Source: Trematomus loennbergii | Lineage: Eukaryota; Chordata; Actinopteri; Perciformes; Nototheniidae | NCBI GenBank assembly: GCA_012861695.1 | Contig: JAAOOA010000060.1 | Span: 29,979,083 to 30,043,082 of the forward strand | Direction: 5' to 3' | Length of the DNA stretch: 64,000 nt | Part shown: piece after piece, positions 1 to 11,219 of the stretch | How positions within the stretch are numbered: position 1 is the first letter of the stretch | Layout: every line of letters begins with the position of its first letter | The notes under the pieces: model-generated | Seen by the model: the letters and a program-made list of their open reading frames with translations, nothing else | Databases searched by the model: none | What the model was told of the DNA's origin: nothing | Translations under genes and position numbers: made by a program

Positions 1-1301
1 GGTTAATAAAAGGTTATTCCTGAGTGTAATGAATTGGTAAATTTAGATGTGCTTGTAACCAAAGTACTTTGTTTTGGTTGTATTTGTTGATGGTTCATTA
101 AAAGGAGATACATGCTTTTGTTTGTGGACTCAGGTGTGTTATACTTCACTTAAAAAAGAACAGTGAACCGGTCTTTTGTATGTTACAAGGTGTTATAAAA
201 TCAGATTGTTCTGTTTCCCTGCCAAAACATATATAAAGAAGGATTAAGTGTGTTCACACTAGAAAAGTCACACAATTAAAAGATATGAAAAAATATGTTG
301 TATCTATGTTTCACCCCTTTAACGCAGCGCACAGTATAGAGAAGAAACAGATTGCAGGAATATTAGTGAAATAGCTGGAGGAGCATCTTGGAAAACTAAG
401 TATACAAAATAATGTTTTAAACATTTTAGTCCCAATGTTTTACTTTATGCTTCGATTACTTCTACTGGGAAGTTAAGTTGATTTGACTATCACACAAAGA
501 ACACCAATAATAGTCTGTGTATGCACGACAACATGGAGGAAAGCTTCTGTGTGCAATGTCAAGGTGAGGAAGAGGGCATTCAGCGAAGAGATTTATCTGG
601 GCAGGATGGATAGAATCCACTAAAATACCTTTACTGTTATTGTATTTGTTCGTTAAACTGTGTGCGATTAAAATGATGGCACAGTGTATAACTATTTTTA
701 ATCTTGAAAACCAATACCATTCGGCTTGAGTATAAGAACTACAAAAACACTGTAAATTGTTAGACTTTATACAGTTTGGAGGTAGTATACCCTTGTGGGG
801 CACAGGTCAAATTCTCCAACAGCTGATTACTGGAGAACACACGGCGAGCGACACCTTCTGGCTAAAAGTGAACCCTGCAACTTATCCAGTCTTGTCTTGT
901 TACACCACCACAAGGAAACACAAATGAATGACAACTGAGCTATTTCACAACACATCTTCCTTATGGGATCAATGGGTGATTGTTCTGCGAGACAAGAGCA
1001 ACACATACTGACGAACTCAATGTCAAACTTTAATGACAACTACAGGCATTTATTTTGAAAGGTTATTTGATACGGAACAACTTGCATGCGACACAAAGTA
1101 GCTTTAATGGAATAGTTTTCTTTCAGTTTTACAAGAAAATACACTTTAAGGATGAAACTAAGGTTGTTTCAGCAAATGCACGTCTGGTAACATTTCCAAC
1201 TCCCCGAAGAGTAGCTGCCTCACTAGCTATTATGAAGCTAACAGCTAGCTACATGTCTTAACACACGTATACACACACACCAAAGGCATTTTGTCGCTTA
1301 C
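1..1301 (-). other. hadh: hadh intron 1 (partial)
   Basis: This stretch lies directly downstream (minus strand) of the splice donor that ends hadh exon 1, so it is read as intron 1. I looked for the next exon, which should continue the NAD-binding fold after the GAGIAQ segment, and did not find it; it presumably lies beyond the window start. Short open frames here have no recognisable domains and no splice context. Confidence 0.6.
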
Positions 1302-1418
1302 CTGTGCAATCCCCGCACCCATCTGCCCCCCTCCGATAATTGTCACATTTTTAATGACAACATGTCTCACAGCAGAGGAGGACAGACCCCTGCATATGTG
1401 GTGTGTGAAGAAAGCCAT
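1302..1418 (-). CDS. hadh: hydroxyacyl-CoA dehydrogenase, first coding exon (gene continues off the window)
   Basis: This is the start of mitochondrial 3-hydroxyacyl-CoA dehydrogenase, which oxidises L-3-hydroxyacyl-CoA with NAD+ in the third step of beta-oxidation. The ATG at 1418 opens 39 codons ending exactly at a GTAAG donor (1301-1300), phase 0. The N-terminus (MAFFTHHICRGLSSSAVRH) is basic and Ser-rich with no acidic residue, as expected of a mitochondrial presequence. It is followed by VIKNVTIIGGGQMGAGIAQ, the beta-alpha-beta dinucleotide-binding motif GxGxxG/A typical of HADH (human has IGGGLMGAGIAQ, with the same exon end). Later exons are outside the window. The cyp2u1 to hadh order on one strand matches vertebrate synteny. 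The call rests on one exon but the motif and boundary are diagnostic. Confidence 0.88.
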
Positions 1419-1500
1419 GTTGTGTCAAACTGCTGCAGGACTGCCTGAGTGGAAAGCAGGAGGAAGGTCGGCGGTCACGTGATCGCGCCTCCACGACCTT
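1419..1500 (-). promoter_or_regulatory. hadh: hadh proximal promoter/5' UTR with CACGTG E-box
   Basis: This lies just upstream of the hadh ATG on the minus strand. It is more GC-rich than its surroundings and contains a palindromic CACGTG E-box at 1476-1481 within GGTCACGTGATC, resembling a USF/TFEB (CLEAR-like) site. No TATA box is evident. Function is inferred from position and motif only. Confidence 0.4.
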
Positions 1501-1689
1501 TCACACAGATTCTCTCCTCAGGTGTCATTACACATTTACCAAAAGAACAATATTCAGCATACAAAGGTTACTTTAAAACTCCTTTGAATTAGCAATACAG
1601 AATGTAAAAATATTTCATATACGAAAAGGCCCCCCTGCTCAAACATTAAAACATAGGATTCCCATGTCAAATTATTTTTAATTCATATA

Positions 1690-2052
1690 ATATAATATTT
1701 ATTATTTACACCCGGGTGCCCGTAGTTCAAAATGCTATTTACACCCGGGTGTCCATAGCTAACGATGCTATTTACACCCGGGCTACACATTAGATACTGT
1801 TTTGGATGGAGGCTATAGTATTTATGGAAATGTTTCTTTGATAACTTCATTCCCTTGTGTTGCTGGGTCAAATTGTAATGGAAGATGCTGCACCCGGGTG
1901 CTGGTAGCTAACAATGCTATTTACACCCGGGTGTCTGTAACAATGCTATTTACACCCGGGCTACACTTTATACTGTTTTGGATGTTTAGGTATTTATGGA
2001 AATGTTTCTTTGATAACTTCATTCCCCAAGTGCTTCTGGGTCAAATTGTAAT
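1690..2052. repeat. Minisatellite with six CCCGGG-centred units and a duplicated ~180-bp block
   Basis: The short unit TATTTACACCCGGG recurs (CCCGGG near 1711, 1745, 1777, 1893, 1927 and 1955). Superimposed on this, a block reading through GCTACAC, TACTGTTTTGGATG, TATTTATGGAAATG and TGGGTCAAATTGTAAT occurs twice (about 1780-1879 and 1960-2052). It is therefore a higher-order tandem repeat. Open frames crossing it are repeat artefacts. Confidence 0.75.
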
Positions 2053-2159
2053 TCCCCTATAGTGGATTAATCTGCCACTACAGTCGGAAAGAAGTTGTGA
2101 GACATGATGAATTTTAGTATGTTTATTTACAAAATACCAGAACAGTAAACGGTCACTAA

Positions 2160-2990
2160 AAAATCAATTATGTATTTGTGCCCCAATCAGTCTATTTAAT
2201 ATAGCCCTGAGGCTCATGTGGTCCTGCTGGACGCTGGCAGGATCTGCGTCTTTTAGCAGGCCTTCAGCATTCTCAAAGACACAATTACACGTTTATTTAC
2301 AATATACAGTAGACATTCATTGAATTCATACAAATGAATGCATGCCCCACCCTTGTGTGGCTTTAAGTTGAACTCACAAACAAACAAGTAGACTCAATAA
2401 AAAGGCACTTTTAAAATCTGTGCTTTTAAAAACAGTAGGCCTACCAACCGGGACTTGTTGAAGGGTCCATCCATCCAGACACTCCCCTGTTGAAGCGCCT
2501 CTCTCCTTCATGATGTTTGTAATGAATAAATACAATTATATTAATTCATTAATAAAAAGACATTAGTGAAAACATGTCATTGGCTTATTATACAATATCA
2601 ATAGGAGTAAATATACCTCCAATGCAAGAATAGCTGCTCTTTTGCAGGACTTGGCAGGAAGTCCATGATGTAGACCTGTCGCGATTCTTTTGAGACTTTT
2701 GCAGCAACAAGGAACCAGTGTCCATGTCTGCACACTGAAAGGAGAATCCAATGATACTCCCCAAATTACAACTATTCACTCAAACAAAAATGTGTGTTAA
2801 TAAGAGCACAACAAGAACATTCAGGTCTGCATTTTTTTATAACCGTAAAATTATTTAACTTACATCTTTGTAATCCCAGACGATGTACTTAGACTTGTTC
2901 CAAACATTCACAATGGCACACTGAATAACATACACTTGCTTGATTCGTGTGCCAGGACTCCAAGATGCATGATACAAAATGATTGAAAGC
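2160..2990 (-). pseudogene. Degraded multi-exon gene fragment with C48 (Ulp1/SENP-like) peptidase similarity
   Basis: On the minus strand four exon-like blocks can be read. About 2985-2875 encodes QVYVIQCAIVNVWNKSKYI and ends at a GTAAGT donor. About 2730-2625 encodes GHWFLVAAKVSKESRQVYIM. About 2520-2440 contains GWTLQQVPVG. About 2260-2170 contains DHMSLRAILNRLIGA and then a stop. HWFLV followed by a VYIMD strand resembles the catalytic-His region of C48 cysteine peptidases; in that family a DCG active-site Cys would follow, and I could not place it. Such peptidases occur both in host SENPs and in several fish DNA transposons. Reading phase between blocks is not fully consistent, so a dead transposon gene is more likely than a working host gene. 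No exact family is assigned. Confidence 0.35.
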
Positions 2991-3589
2991 AAGCCTTACT
3001 TTGTAAAAGTACATAAGAATGAGCAATGCCCATGCCAAAGTTATTTTACTATCACTTAGTTTTAATATAATAAAACCACAGATGTATGCAGTGTTTTACC
3101 TTATTTACCGCCTTTGGTTTAACTAATCTCTTTAATCAATTTTGACTCTTTTAACTGAAATCTTTCCTTCCCTAATGCCCTACTTAAGAACATTTTAATA
3201 TGTGCTAATATCTATAAAGCAGTGGTGTGCATCATAAAACAATAACATATATTGAGAATGTGTCTTTTAAAACCAAATGCCTCAACCATATAATATCCAT
3301 CCACCTTTTTAGCAGCTATTCTGAACACAGCAATGTAAATGCAACACATACCATAAGGCATGATGGTCATTTTTGATTGCTATTGAAATTTTATGGACCT
3401 AAATAATGCTTTAACAATCCAAAAAATAACAGATTGGATGAAGACATATTTGCATTAGCAACAGAGCTGCATTCCAATCAAAACACACTTTTTTTACTTT
3501 GCAAAAATGACATTGTCTCCCCAGGAGACCTTTACCCACATAGGTAAATGTAATTGGATTGGATTGTTATAACCAAATATTCCACTGTT
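2991..3589. other. AT-rich spacer, probably including the cyp2u1 3' UTR
   Basis: No coding motif, tandem repeat or terminal inverted repeat was seen. Its upstream side on the minus strand is the cyp2u1 stop codon, so the 3590-proximal part is presumably 3' UTR. Minus-strand ATTAAA-like hexamers occur at 3199-3194 and 3066-3061 but are weak evidence for a polyadenylation site. Confidence 0.5.
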
Positions 3590-6308
3590 TCATCTACGGG
3601 GGCTCACACACACAGTGTATGGGCAGGGGGCCAGCGTCAGGCCGAAGCGTCCGTGCAGGGAAGGGTGGGGCGTCCCCTCTGGGAGTCTGAATCTGAACGC
3701 CTGCAGTAAGATGGTGACCGTCAGGAAGAGCTCCATCTTCGCCAGCTGTTCCCCCATACACACCCTGCGACCTGAAGGGTACCGGACGGAGAAATCATTA
3801 GGGTGCACGGATAATTCAAATAAATTCACAGAAGAGTGTTTCAGTTATTTGGCAGATATGAGTTAGCAGTGACATACCAATCCCGAAAGGTATAAAGCAT
3901 TCCTTCCTGAGCAGCTTTCCCTCGTCGTCCAGGAAGCGCCCCGGGTTGAAACTGTCTGGATCGTCCCACAGAGCGGGGTCTCTGTGGACAGACCACAGGT
4001 TGGGCACAATAACGGTTCCTTTGGGAATAGTGTAGCCTCTGAACTCTGAAAAAAAAATTAAAACACTCAATTCAGATGCTGTTCAGATTATTGTAAAACA
4101 AACCGAAATTCAGCTCTCTTTATTTATAATATCCATGAAATAAAAGTATTATATTGAAACTGAGAAACCTGACTAGTTGAGCAATAACAGAGGATTTACT
4201 GATATATAAGGGTTCAGAGGTGTTGTTGGAGCCATAATGTATTTTGTTTGTTTTATTTTATCTGCACAAGTTGAATGTATAATGCAGTTCCAACATTGAG
4301 CACAGGATGGAGCATTCAGTTTTTGACCGTGTCTGGAGAAGCCGTGTGGAGATGAGCTGTGTTAAACCTGTTTGTATTCAGCGTGACTGGCATGCATATT
4401 GAACACAAATAAATGGATCGATAGATTGAAAGATATACGACTCGTATGGACATTGTATTATCGTCTGGAACACGCGTCTGAACAAAGTTCTCCCGTTCCC
4501 ATCCCTCAGTGGCTTAAGTGTAGATTAGGTGGAAAAAGTCACTACAGGTGTTATCTGAGTTTACCTGTTGTCTCGGAGGCCATGTGAGGGATAGCCAGGG
4601 AACAGCTACAGTCATTCTCTGCACCTCCATGATGGTGGCTTCAGTAAAAGGCAAACTTCCCTTATCAGTCAGAGACAGGACCCGTTGTGTGCCCACCACT
4701 TCATCTATCTCTGCCTGCATCCTGTCTGGAATTAAAAGGATAGAAGCAACTCCGAATTAAGCGTACCACTCTTGGATCATTAATTTACCCCTCAGTTAAA
4801 TCACCAAGATAGTGTAAATAAGCTTTGTATAAAGTGGGATTCAAATACATGTTTTGATGTGCTCATAAATGTGGTTGTGAAAGTGTTGGGATGTTTAAAT
4901 GCATGATCAAGCAAATGATTTGTCCTAAAAAGGGAAGTATTTGAGCCGCGGGTTCCCACAGCAGGTTTCACATTCCTTTTCTTCCCAAAGTGGATTTATG
5001 TAGAAAACAACATCTGTGACTTTATCCACCTAAACACTTTGCACATTCAGTTTTACAACAAAGCGCTCATATCCCAACTATAAACGTTCAATCTCTATTG
5101 TACAATTAAAGTTTATATTATTTAAATCTTTATTCCTACATCATAAAATAATTGCAACATGGATTTAAATAAAGTCAAGTGTGTTGATTTGTGATTTGTG
5201 TGTGTGTATCATTTGTTGTTTTCTACACTCAAAATACCATTGAAAATATACTAGAGGAATTCTGAGCAAATGTTATTTTCTTGTAGACAACTAGAAAGAG
5301 ATAACACTCTTTTATAACTTTCAAACTCATACAGATTGGAGATATCTTTGATATAGCAGGTGATGCTCGCACAGCTGTAATCCCTGTAGAGGAAAAGCAA
5401 GCGACACAAAGAGCAATCAAGCAGTTGGAAAAGGACTGTAGCGACTTTTACCTTGGACATCAGGATATAAGACCATGTAGAGCAGAATCCACAGAACAGA
5501 GTTGGTGGTGGTGTCAGTGCCAGCGATGAAGAGATCGCTTATAATATAAAAGAGATAGTCTGCTGTGAAGCTGCTGTCCTGCTCTCCTTCTGTTGCTGGT
5601 CCAACATCTCCTTCAGGTACATATCCACCAGATCCCTGGGGTGAGCAGGATCTAAGGTTATCTGGTGATGTACAATAATCTTCTTCAAAAACACTGTGAT
5701 CTCTCCTTCCACCTGCCGCAACTCCTTGAAGACCCCAAAAGGTAAGTAGTAGAACAGAGGGAAGACGTTGATGAGGACCGCGGCGCTGTTGACGCAGATC
5801 TCCAGCCCTCGGTCCATCAGGTCCAGCAGTTTGCTGAACTCTCGGTCTTCGTGGTGGAAGCGATGTCCCAGGACCAGAGAGCAGATGACGTTGGACACGG
5901 CGTTCCTGATCAGCGGGGCCAGGTCCACTCCGGCATCAGCCCCACCCTCCTGACTCAGGACCAGCAGCTGTGATTTGATGGTGTCCAGGCCCTGCAGGAT
6001 GCACGGTTCCAGGCTCAGCTTCCCCAGGCCGAACGTTCGGAGAGTGGCGTGGCAGAACTTGCGCTGCTTCCTCCACACTGGCCCGTAAGGTGCAAAGACT
6101 ATACCTAAAGTTCAGTTAAACCAGAGAAGCATTTTAGTCAGTTTGTATTCTTCTCTTTTGAAGACTAAAGTCTAACATACATACAGATAAACTTGTTGGT
6201 AGGCTACTTTTACTACTAGTTCATATTTGTACACACTTAATGTATATATTTATGATATCACAACTGTAAACCAGTCTAAAACAACATTACATTATATATA
6301 CATTCTCT

Positions 6309-6346
<38 letters not shown>

Positions 6347-7742
6347 AATTCTTATATTATATCTGCACTATTTCATGTTTTATGTAAAGGCATTTTTGGA
6401 GGGAGCCTTAGAACAAGAATTTATTTGCCAACAACTAGCTTCAGTGTAATTGTTGTGCCTATAACAAATAAAGACTTGAAACCAGTCATGTTCATCTCCA
6501 AATCCGACAGTTGCAATAAAGGCCTGATAAATATGTTAACATCGTCTTACCAATATCTATGCTAGATTAAAAAAAAAACTTGAAAATGTGGAATACCAAA
6601 TGTGTTTATGTTTTGCTATTGCTCAACATGTCACTGTGTTGTCCAGCTGTAGGATTTAGTTGAGTTCTGTATAAAATATATGAAAGCTGTCATACGTAGT
6701 CTGCTTTGTATTTACTGTGTATGGAGGAGGGAAAGAGCATACAGCTCTGGAAAGAACCACTGCAGCATTATCAGTTTCTCTGTTTTTATTGTTTATAGGT
6801 ATGTGTTTGAGTAAAATGACTGACAACGTTTCTCTGTATTGGAATTCAACATACACTGGAATAGAATGACTGCCATATATGCAGAGATTGAGATTCAAGA
6901 AACATTTGGACTGGTCCCTTAATTTTTTTCCAGAGCTGTAGATACACAGTGAGACAAACTGGCAAGTAAAATGGACAGGTTAAAATGTTTTCACATCTTA
7001 GCAGCCAATAACTATTTCAATGTACAGAGGCATGTGACTAAAGGATTAAAATACATCTGAGACATGTTATCCTCAAGGTTCAAGGCGAATAATCGATTAA
7101 TATTCGCCAGGGCTGTCCGATTTTCGAATTTGATCATGGTCAGTTTCTGGCATCCCTAATAGATAGATAGATACTAACAATAACAGGACGTGGTAGAATG
7201 CATATACGTTTCAGCTAGGTTGATTAAATAAAGAATACACTGGATGTGGCTGTCATTTAAAATGCGTTATGTGTAGTGAAGCTGAAAAATGGTCCTATAA
7301 TAAAAAAACTGTTACCTTTGCGTTTGGTCATGATAGAGATAGAAGGGATGTCTGGTCTGTCGGAGAACACCTCAGGATGGTTGGACAGAGCATCCTTCAC
7401 CACTTCATATCCATTCAGCACCACCATGAGCTGACTCCCTACAAAGATGCTGTATATGTTCCCATAGATATTGGCGTTTTCCGTTAACACGTCCATAGCG
7501 CTTCTGTTGGTGTTGTCCCGCTGCTGTCCAAACCTCCTCTGGATGAAAGAGGGGATGAGAAAGTGGCCAAAGTTTCCCACAACCAGCCAGGGCTTCGGAC
7601 CTGGCGGGATTTTTGCCAGGAGGTTCCGTTGTTTCTGATACACATGCACTAAATAAAAAACTAGCAGCATTACTAGCAGAGCTGCAGTGTTGACATGCGA
7701 CAGAACAAAGCTCAGGTTCTGCAGCCATGACAGCGAAATCAT
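3590..7742 (-). CDS. cyp2u1: cytochrome P450 2U1, five coding exons, two apparent 1-bp frame breaks
   Basis: This is a microsomal haem monooxygenase; CYP2U1 hydroxylates long-chain fatty acids such as arachidonate at omega and omega-1. Exons (minus): 7742-7316, 6104-5452, 4725-4565, 4045-3878 and 3771-3590, all with GT/AG boundaries and matching phases. They total 1,591 nt; restoring two missing bases gives 530 codons, close to human CYP2U1 (544 aa). Visible features are an N-terminal membrane anchor, the PPGPKPW hinge, FSDRPDIP, the I-helix AGTDTTTNS, the [12 protein letters not shown] region and the haem loop FGIGRRVCMG with its Cys ligand, ending PRR-stop. Frame breaks lie at about 5583-5590 (GAGAGCAGG) and 4597-4600 (a C run), each explained by one missing base. 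Everything else is intact, so assembly indels are more likely than pseudogenisation. A Tc1-like MITE sits in intron 1. Identity to CYP2U1 rather than another CYP2 is strong over all exons. Confidence 0.93.
6311..6345. repeat. (AT)n microsatellite in cyp2u1 intron 1
   Basis: An uninterrupted AT dinucleotide run lies inside intron 1 of cyp2u1. Confidence 0.9.
6740..6940. mobile_element. Tc1/mariner-type MITE in cyp2u1 intron 1
   Basis: The ends are inverted copies of ACAGCTCTGGAAA (6741-6753) and TTTCCAGAGCTGT, each bordered by TA, the Tc1/mariner target. It is about 200 bp long with no coding capacity. The family name is inferred from the TA target and terminal sequence. Confidence 0.6.
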
Positions 7743-7990
7743 GTTGTTAAAGTTGTTTAAACTGAAATAGGAGAAGTGGTAATCCTATCCCATGTTCAGG
7801 AGTGTTCATGAAGTCCGAGTGAAATCATGAATTGCATGCCAACGAAGCATAACTTGTATTTAAATGCTCTTTCCACGCGCTTCCTGTGTTGTTGTGAAAC
7901 TGCTGGGGTGAACGTCTTACTGTCATTGGCTTCCTATTGGCTGACAACGCTGTGCCCGGCTGTGATTGGTGCACATCGATACTGACGACA
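7743..7990 (-). promoter_or_regulatory. cyp2u1: cyp2u1 promoter region with three CCAAT boxes
   Basis: Reading the minus strand upstream of the cyp2u1 ATG (7742), CCAAT occurs three times within 45 bp (complement at 7925-7929, 7936-7940 and 7965-7969), about 185-230 bp before the start codon. That spacing and orientation suit NF-Y-bound vertebrate promoters. No TATA box was seen at a suitable distance. The transcription start is not resolved. Confidence 0.45.
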
Positions 7991-8274
7991 CATTAAAGGC
8001 AGTATAAAAAGCAAAGAAATATAAGTAGCCATGGGCTTCACTTTGTTATAAAGAAGTGGTGGGGACAATTTCTCCAGATTTAACATCAGTATAGAAGAAG
8101 AACAACATATGTCCCTCCCCTGGGTGTTGAACCTCAAGCACCTGCATGAAAAAACCATGCATAAACCTCTGGACCACCAATGTGTTTTTAAAACAATGAA
8201 CGCCCAAATCCCCCTCGTCGACTCCTCGGCTGCGTTTCACTTCTCTTATTTTTAATTTCCTCGCTCCTCAGTCT

Positions 8275-8330
8275 CGGTCTCACCGGAAGTTGATTTGTCT
8301 GCGCCATCTTGAGTAGCGTCCCATGGCTCT
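8275..8330 (+). promoter_or_regulatory. Candidate ETS/YY1-type promoter core
   Basis: ACCGGAAGT (ETS consensus) lies about 15 bp before GCGCCATCTTGA (YY1 consensus, near 8302-8313). This pairing is common at TATA-less vertebrate start sites. An ATG at about 8322 opens only a short frame that closes after roughly 22 codons, so no gene product is proposed. It could drive a non-coding transcript or be a transposon-borne promoter. Confidence 0.35.
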
Positions 8331-8399
8331 TATTTCTGCCAGAGGACCAAGGATCGAGGAGCGAGGAGCGATAATGGAGGAGCGATAACCGAGGAACCA

Positions 8400-8485
8400 C
8401 CAGACCATCCGCCTGCAGCATCGGAGGCTGCACTCTCAGGACCGCACTCAGGACCACACTCCCAGGACCCTAGTTGTTTTTGCAA
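8400..8485 (+). repeat. Left arm of an inverted repeat (partner at 10490-10560)
   Basis: The segment containing GCACTCTCAGGACCGCACTC and CCCAGGACCCTAGTT is present in reverse complement at 10490-10560, about 2 kb away. A direct reiteration of the AGGACCRCACTC unit occurs within this arm but not within the partner. Confidence 0.65.
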
Positions 8486-10489
8486 CAGCGGATTGGATGA
8501 CCGCAAAAGTAGACATTGTAATGCTTGTTATTAACCATCTAAAAATGCATGAAAATCGCAAAAGTAGACATTTACATGCATGAAAATATGTTTTTATTAT
8601 TATTATTATATTTATTATTGTTTATTTATTTATTTTTACAACAACAATTTGTTGTTAATATGTTTTTGTTTTTTAATAACAAATGTATTTTGTATGTCAG
8701 ATGTAAAAAGATAGTCTTTTATATTTGTCTTATCAAATTTGACATACAACGTAAATATATATATTGTAGTAATAATGATATAATCTATTTATAATTGTAA
8801 ATGTATATTGTATGTAGACATACATTTATTATATATATTTTTTTATTGTATTACACGTTCTAAATAAATCAAATCAAATGTGTCTTTGAAGAGGTGCTAG
8901 ATTACTGAAAAACAACTGTTAGTGTGTTTATGCACCAGGCTGCAAAAGATAAACATGCAATTTGACCGAGAGGCATTTCAGTGCAGAATACATTTATTGG
9001 GCATAATTTCCACACTGTGGATTCTTCAATCTGCTGTTGACCACCTTCTCCTGGGAGATATCCATTCTGGAAAACTCTGTCGTGGCACTCAGAACACTGG
9101 CTGAAGGGTTCCCTCGAGCAAGCTTCTGGCCTCCAGAGTCCAGAAGGCAAGCCTTTGGCCATGCCTTTGAAACAATAAGAACAAGACGTAATCTAAAGTA
9201 TTGCATAGGGAAAGGCTAAGGCATTGGTGCACAATTGATATGCATTAATAATCTCAACAGATATTGCCATCCAGAGTCTTACAGCTCTTGTTACTGATGG
9301 TCAACTGATCTGTAGATGGTTAACCTAATATAACTAACAGATGTTCTATTGACATGCTACTGAGTTTGTTGAGAGATTGTAGATAATCTACAAGTGACCC
9401 TAAAAATAAAGTGTTACTGAAATTAAAACACACATATTGTTAAGGGCTTTCATACCCTTGTATTTCAAAACGCTCCATGAGAATAATAATAACTGACTAA
9501 AACACCTCATGCAATATTGCAAAACATGTCAAAATTATGAGACTGTCTGATAAACAGTAAACAGGCAGTCAGCACAGTTAAGATTATTTACAATGAATTC
9601 AAATAGTAATACAATGACTATTAAAGAAGCATTTACACTGAAGACAGAACTTAGGCTACTGCTGATTTAATGTAGCGGACAGACAGATCATATTGACATG
9701 CTTTTGTCATCCTTTGAAGTTTAATTAATTAGCTGACTATAATTAATGATCAGAGTTGGGAAGTTTACTTTTTTAAATGTAGTTACAGATGACTAATTAC
9801 CCTGTTAAAAATGTAATAAGTAATGTAACTGACTATGTAACTATTTGTATTGATATTCTAATGTTAATTATGGTTATTTTATGTTTTTTGTGAGTCACTT
9901 TGGATAAAAGCCTCTGCTAAATAACATAACCATAATATACGGTTTCATTAAACAAATAAACAAAAAGACTAACAGTTGGTTTTGCAGCGAGTCATCATAG
10001 GCTAACAGATTACATTTAGCACGTGTTGCTTGTATTGCTGTCCAATTGAATACACCAGAATAGTTGTTAACTTTAAACAAACAACATGATTCACATTACT
10101 CACACTCTTACTGTAATTAGTGATTAAATCAACAATTAATGTACACCTAGTTGGGCTTGCCAAAATCACGCTAGTTTCATTAAACAAATAATCAAATAGC
10201 CTATGCTAACGAAACTAATGCTTTTGCTAATAATGCTTTTGCCGAAAGCTATAGCTAACGAATAATTGTTTTAGTGCCTTTAATACTGTTAGAAGCTATC
10301 ATAAGCTAACAGATGTTTGTTGTATTGCCTTAAGACTATCATAGTTAATGTTAGCTAATCACACTTCATTTCAAGACACCGGAATTGTTATTAATGTTAA
10401 ACAAATACAACTTTAAAAGCACTTCACATTACTCACACTCTCTGCGTTGTCGTTCATATTCAGGTCTCCTGCTCGCTAGGTGGCAGTGT
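8486..10489. other. AT-rich interval between inverted arms; possible terminal exon on the minus strand
   Basis: At 9200-9000 (minus) a frame containing NPSASVLSATTEFSRMDISQ runs to a TAA that overlaps an AATAAA hexamer (CCCAATAAATG), as a short last exon might. I do not recognise the protein. Near 9757-9840 there is a degenerate repeat related to the GTTGGGAAGTTAC hAT ends, and at 9890-9925 a SINE/LINE-like tail (CACTTTGGATAAAAGCCTCT). About 130 bp around 10000-10130 is loosely duplicated at 10290-10445. Nothing else was seen. Confidence 0.35.
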
Positions 10490-10560
10490 CACGAAAAACT
10501 AGGGTCCTGGGAGTGCGGTCCTGAGAGTGCAGTCTCCGACGCTGCAGCTTCATGCTACTC
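10490..10560 (-). repeat. Right arm of the inverted repeat (partner at 8400-8485)
   Basis: Read on the minus strand this matches 8400-8485 over about 60 bases with few changes, sharing the GCACTCTCAGGACCGCACTC core. Upstream on the minus strand (10570-10650) are a CCCGCCCCC-like GC box complement and a CCAAT box, so each arm has promoter-like DNA on its outer side. Confidence 0.65.
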
Positions 10561-10820
10561 CATCCTCCGGTGAAATCCTCAGAGACTCTCCCCGCCCCCT
10601 TACTGTGTATCGCTCACTGATTGGACGATGCAGCGCATACACTGATCTGTTGCTTCTTGACATGAGAGCAGTTTCCCAGCGGAGTGAAGAAAACACATGA
10701 AACTCACGGGACTCACTCCTCAGTTTATACTGTGTTTTGTTTCAATTAATGCATCATTCAGTTACAAATATGTGATATATCTGAACAACAAAGTGGTCAA
10801 AAATTATTTTATTTATTTAT

Positions 10821-11113
10821 TGACCTGGTAGTCCAGTTTTCGCGGCTTTATTTTGTTTTCCATAGGGTTTATATTTGATTTCTGGTTAGGGGGGGGAGCT
10901 CTGGTTCCGGTCGGTGGCTGGCTCGGGTTCCCTCCTTCTGTTTGTTCCTTTTGGCCAGTCCTCCAGACCTCCTTTTGTTTCCTGTTTCGCTTGTGTGACC
11001 AAACTGCTGATTATCAATAAATACTAAATAAAGTACCGGTTATTGCGTGTACTCTTTCATGTTGCGGGTCTCAGCACGAGCACTACCGCAGAGTAGAGGT
11101 TGGGGCCGTAACA
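10821..11113 (+). mobile_element. Solo LTR-like sequence
   Basis: The segment has LTR hallmarks: a candidate TG start, overlapping AATAAA signals near 11017-11033 and a terminal GCCGTAACA like the two other Gypsy LTR ends in this window. No internal region or partner LTR adjoins it, and no target duplication was found. The 5' limit is uncertain. Confidence 0.4.
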
Positions 11114-11219
11114 ACATGTCCAAGACTGTGAAATGTACTTTGCACTTCAATGGAGTAATACAAAGTTAAAATGGGCATTTTCTTTGTTTTTCTTTGTTGA
11201 TTGAGCTGATTGAATTGTG

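Noticed and set aside
462..1261. Several 60-110 codon frames upstream of hadh exon 1 in its intron
   Set aside because: No domains, and none continues the HADH fold.
1690..2052. Regular repeats considered as a CRISPR array
   Set aside because: Eukaryotic context, irregular spacers, no cas genes; it is a minisatellite.
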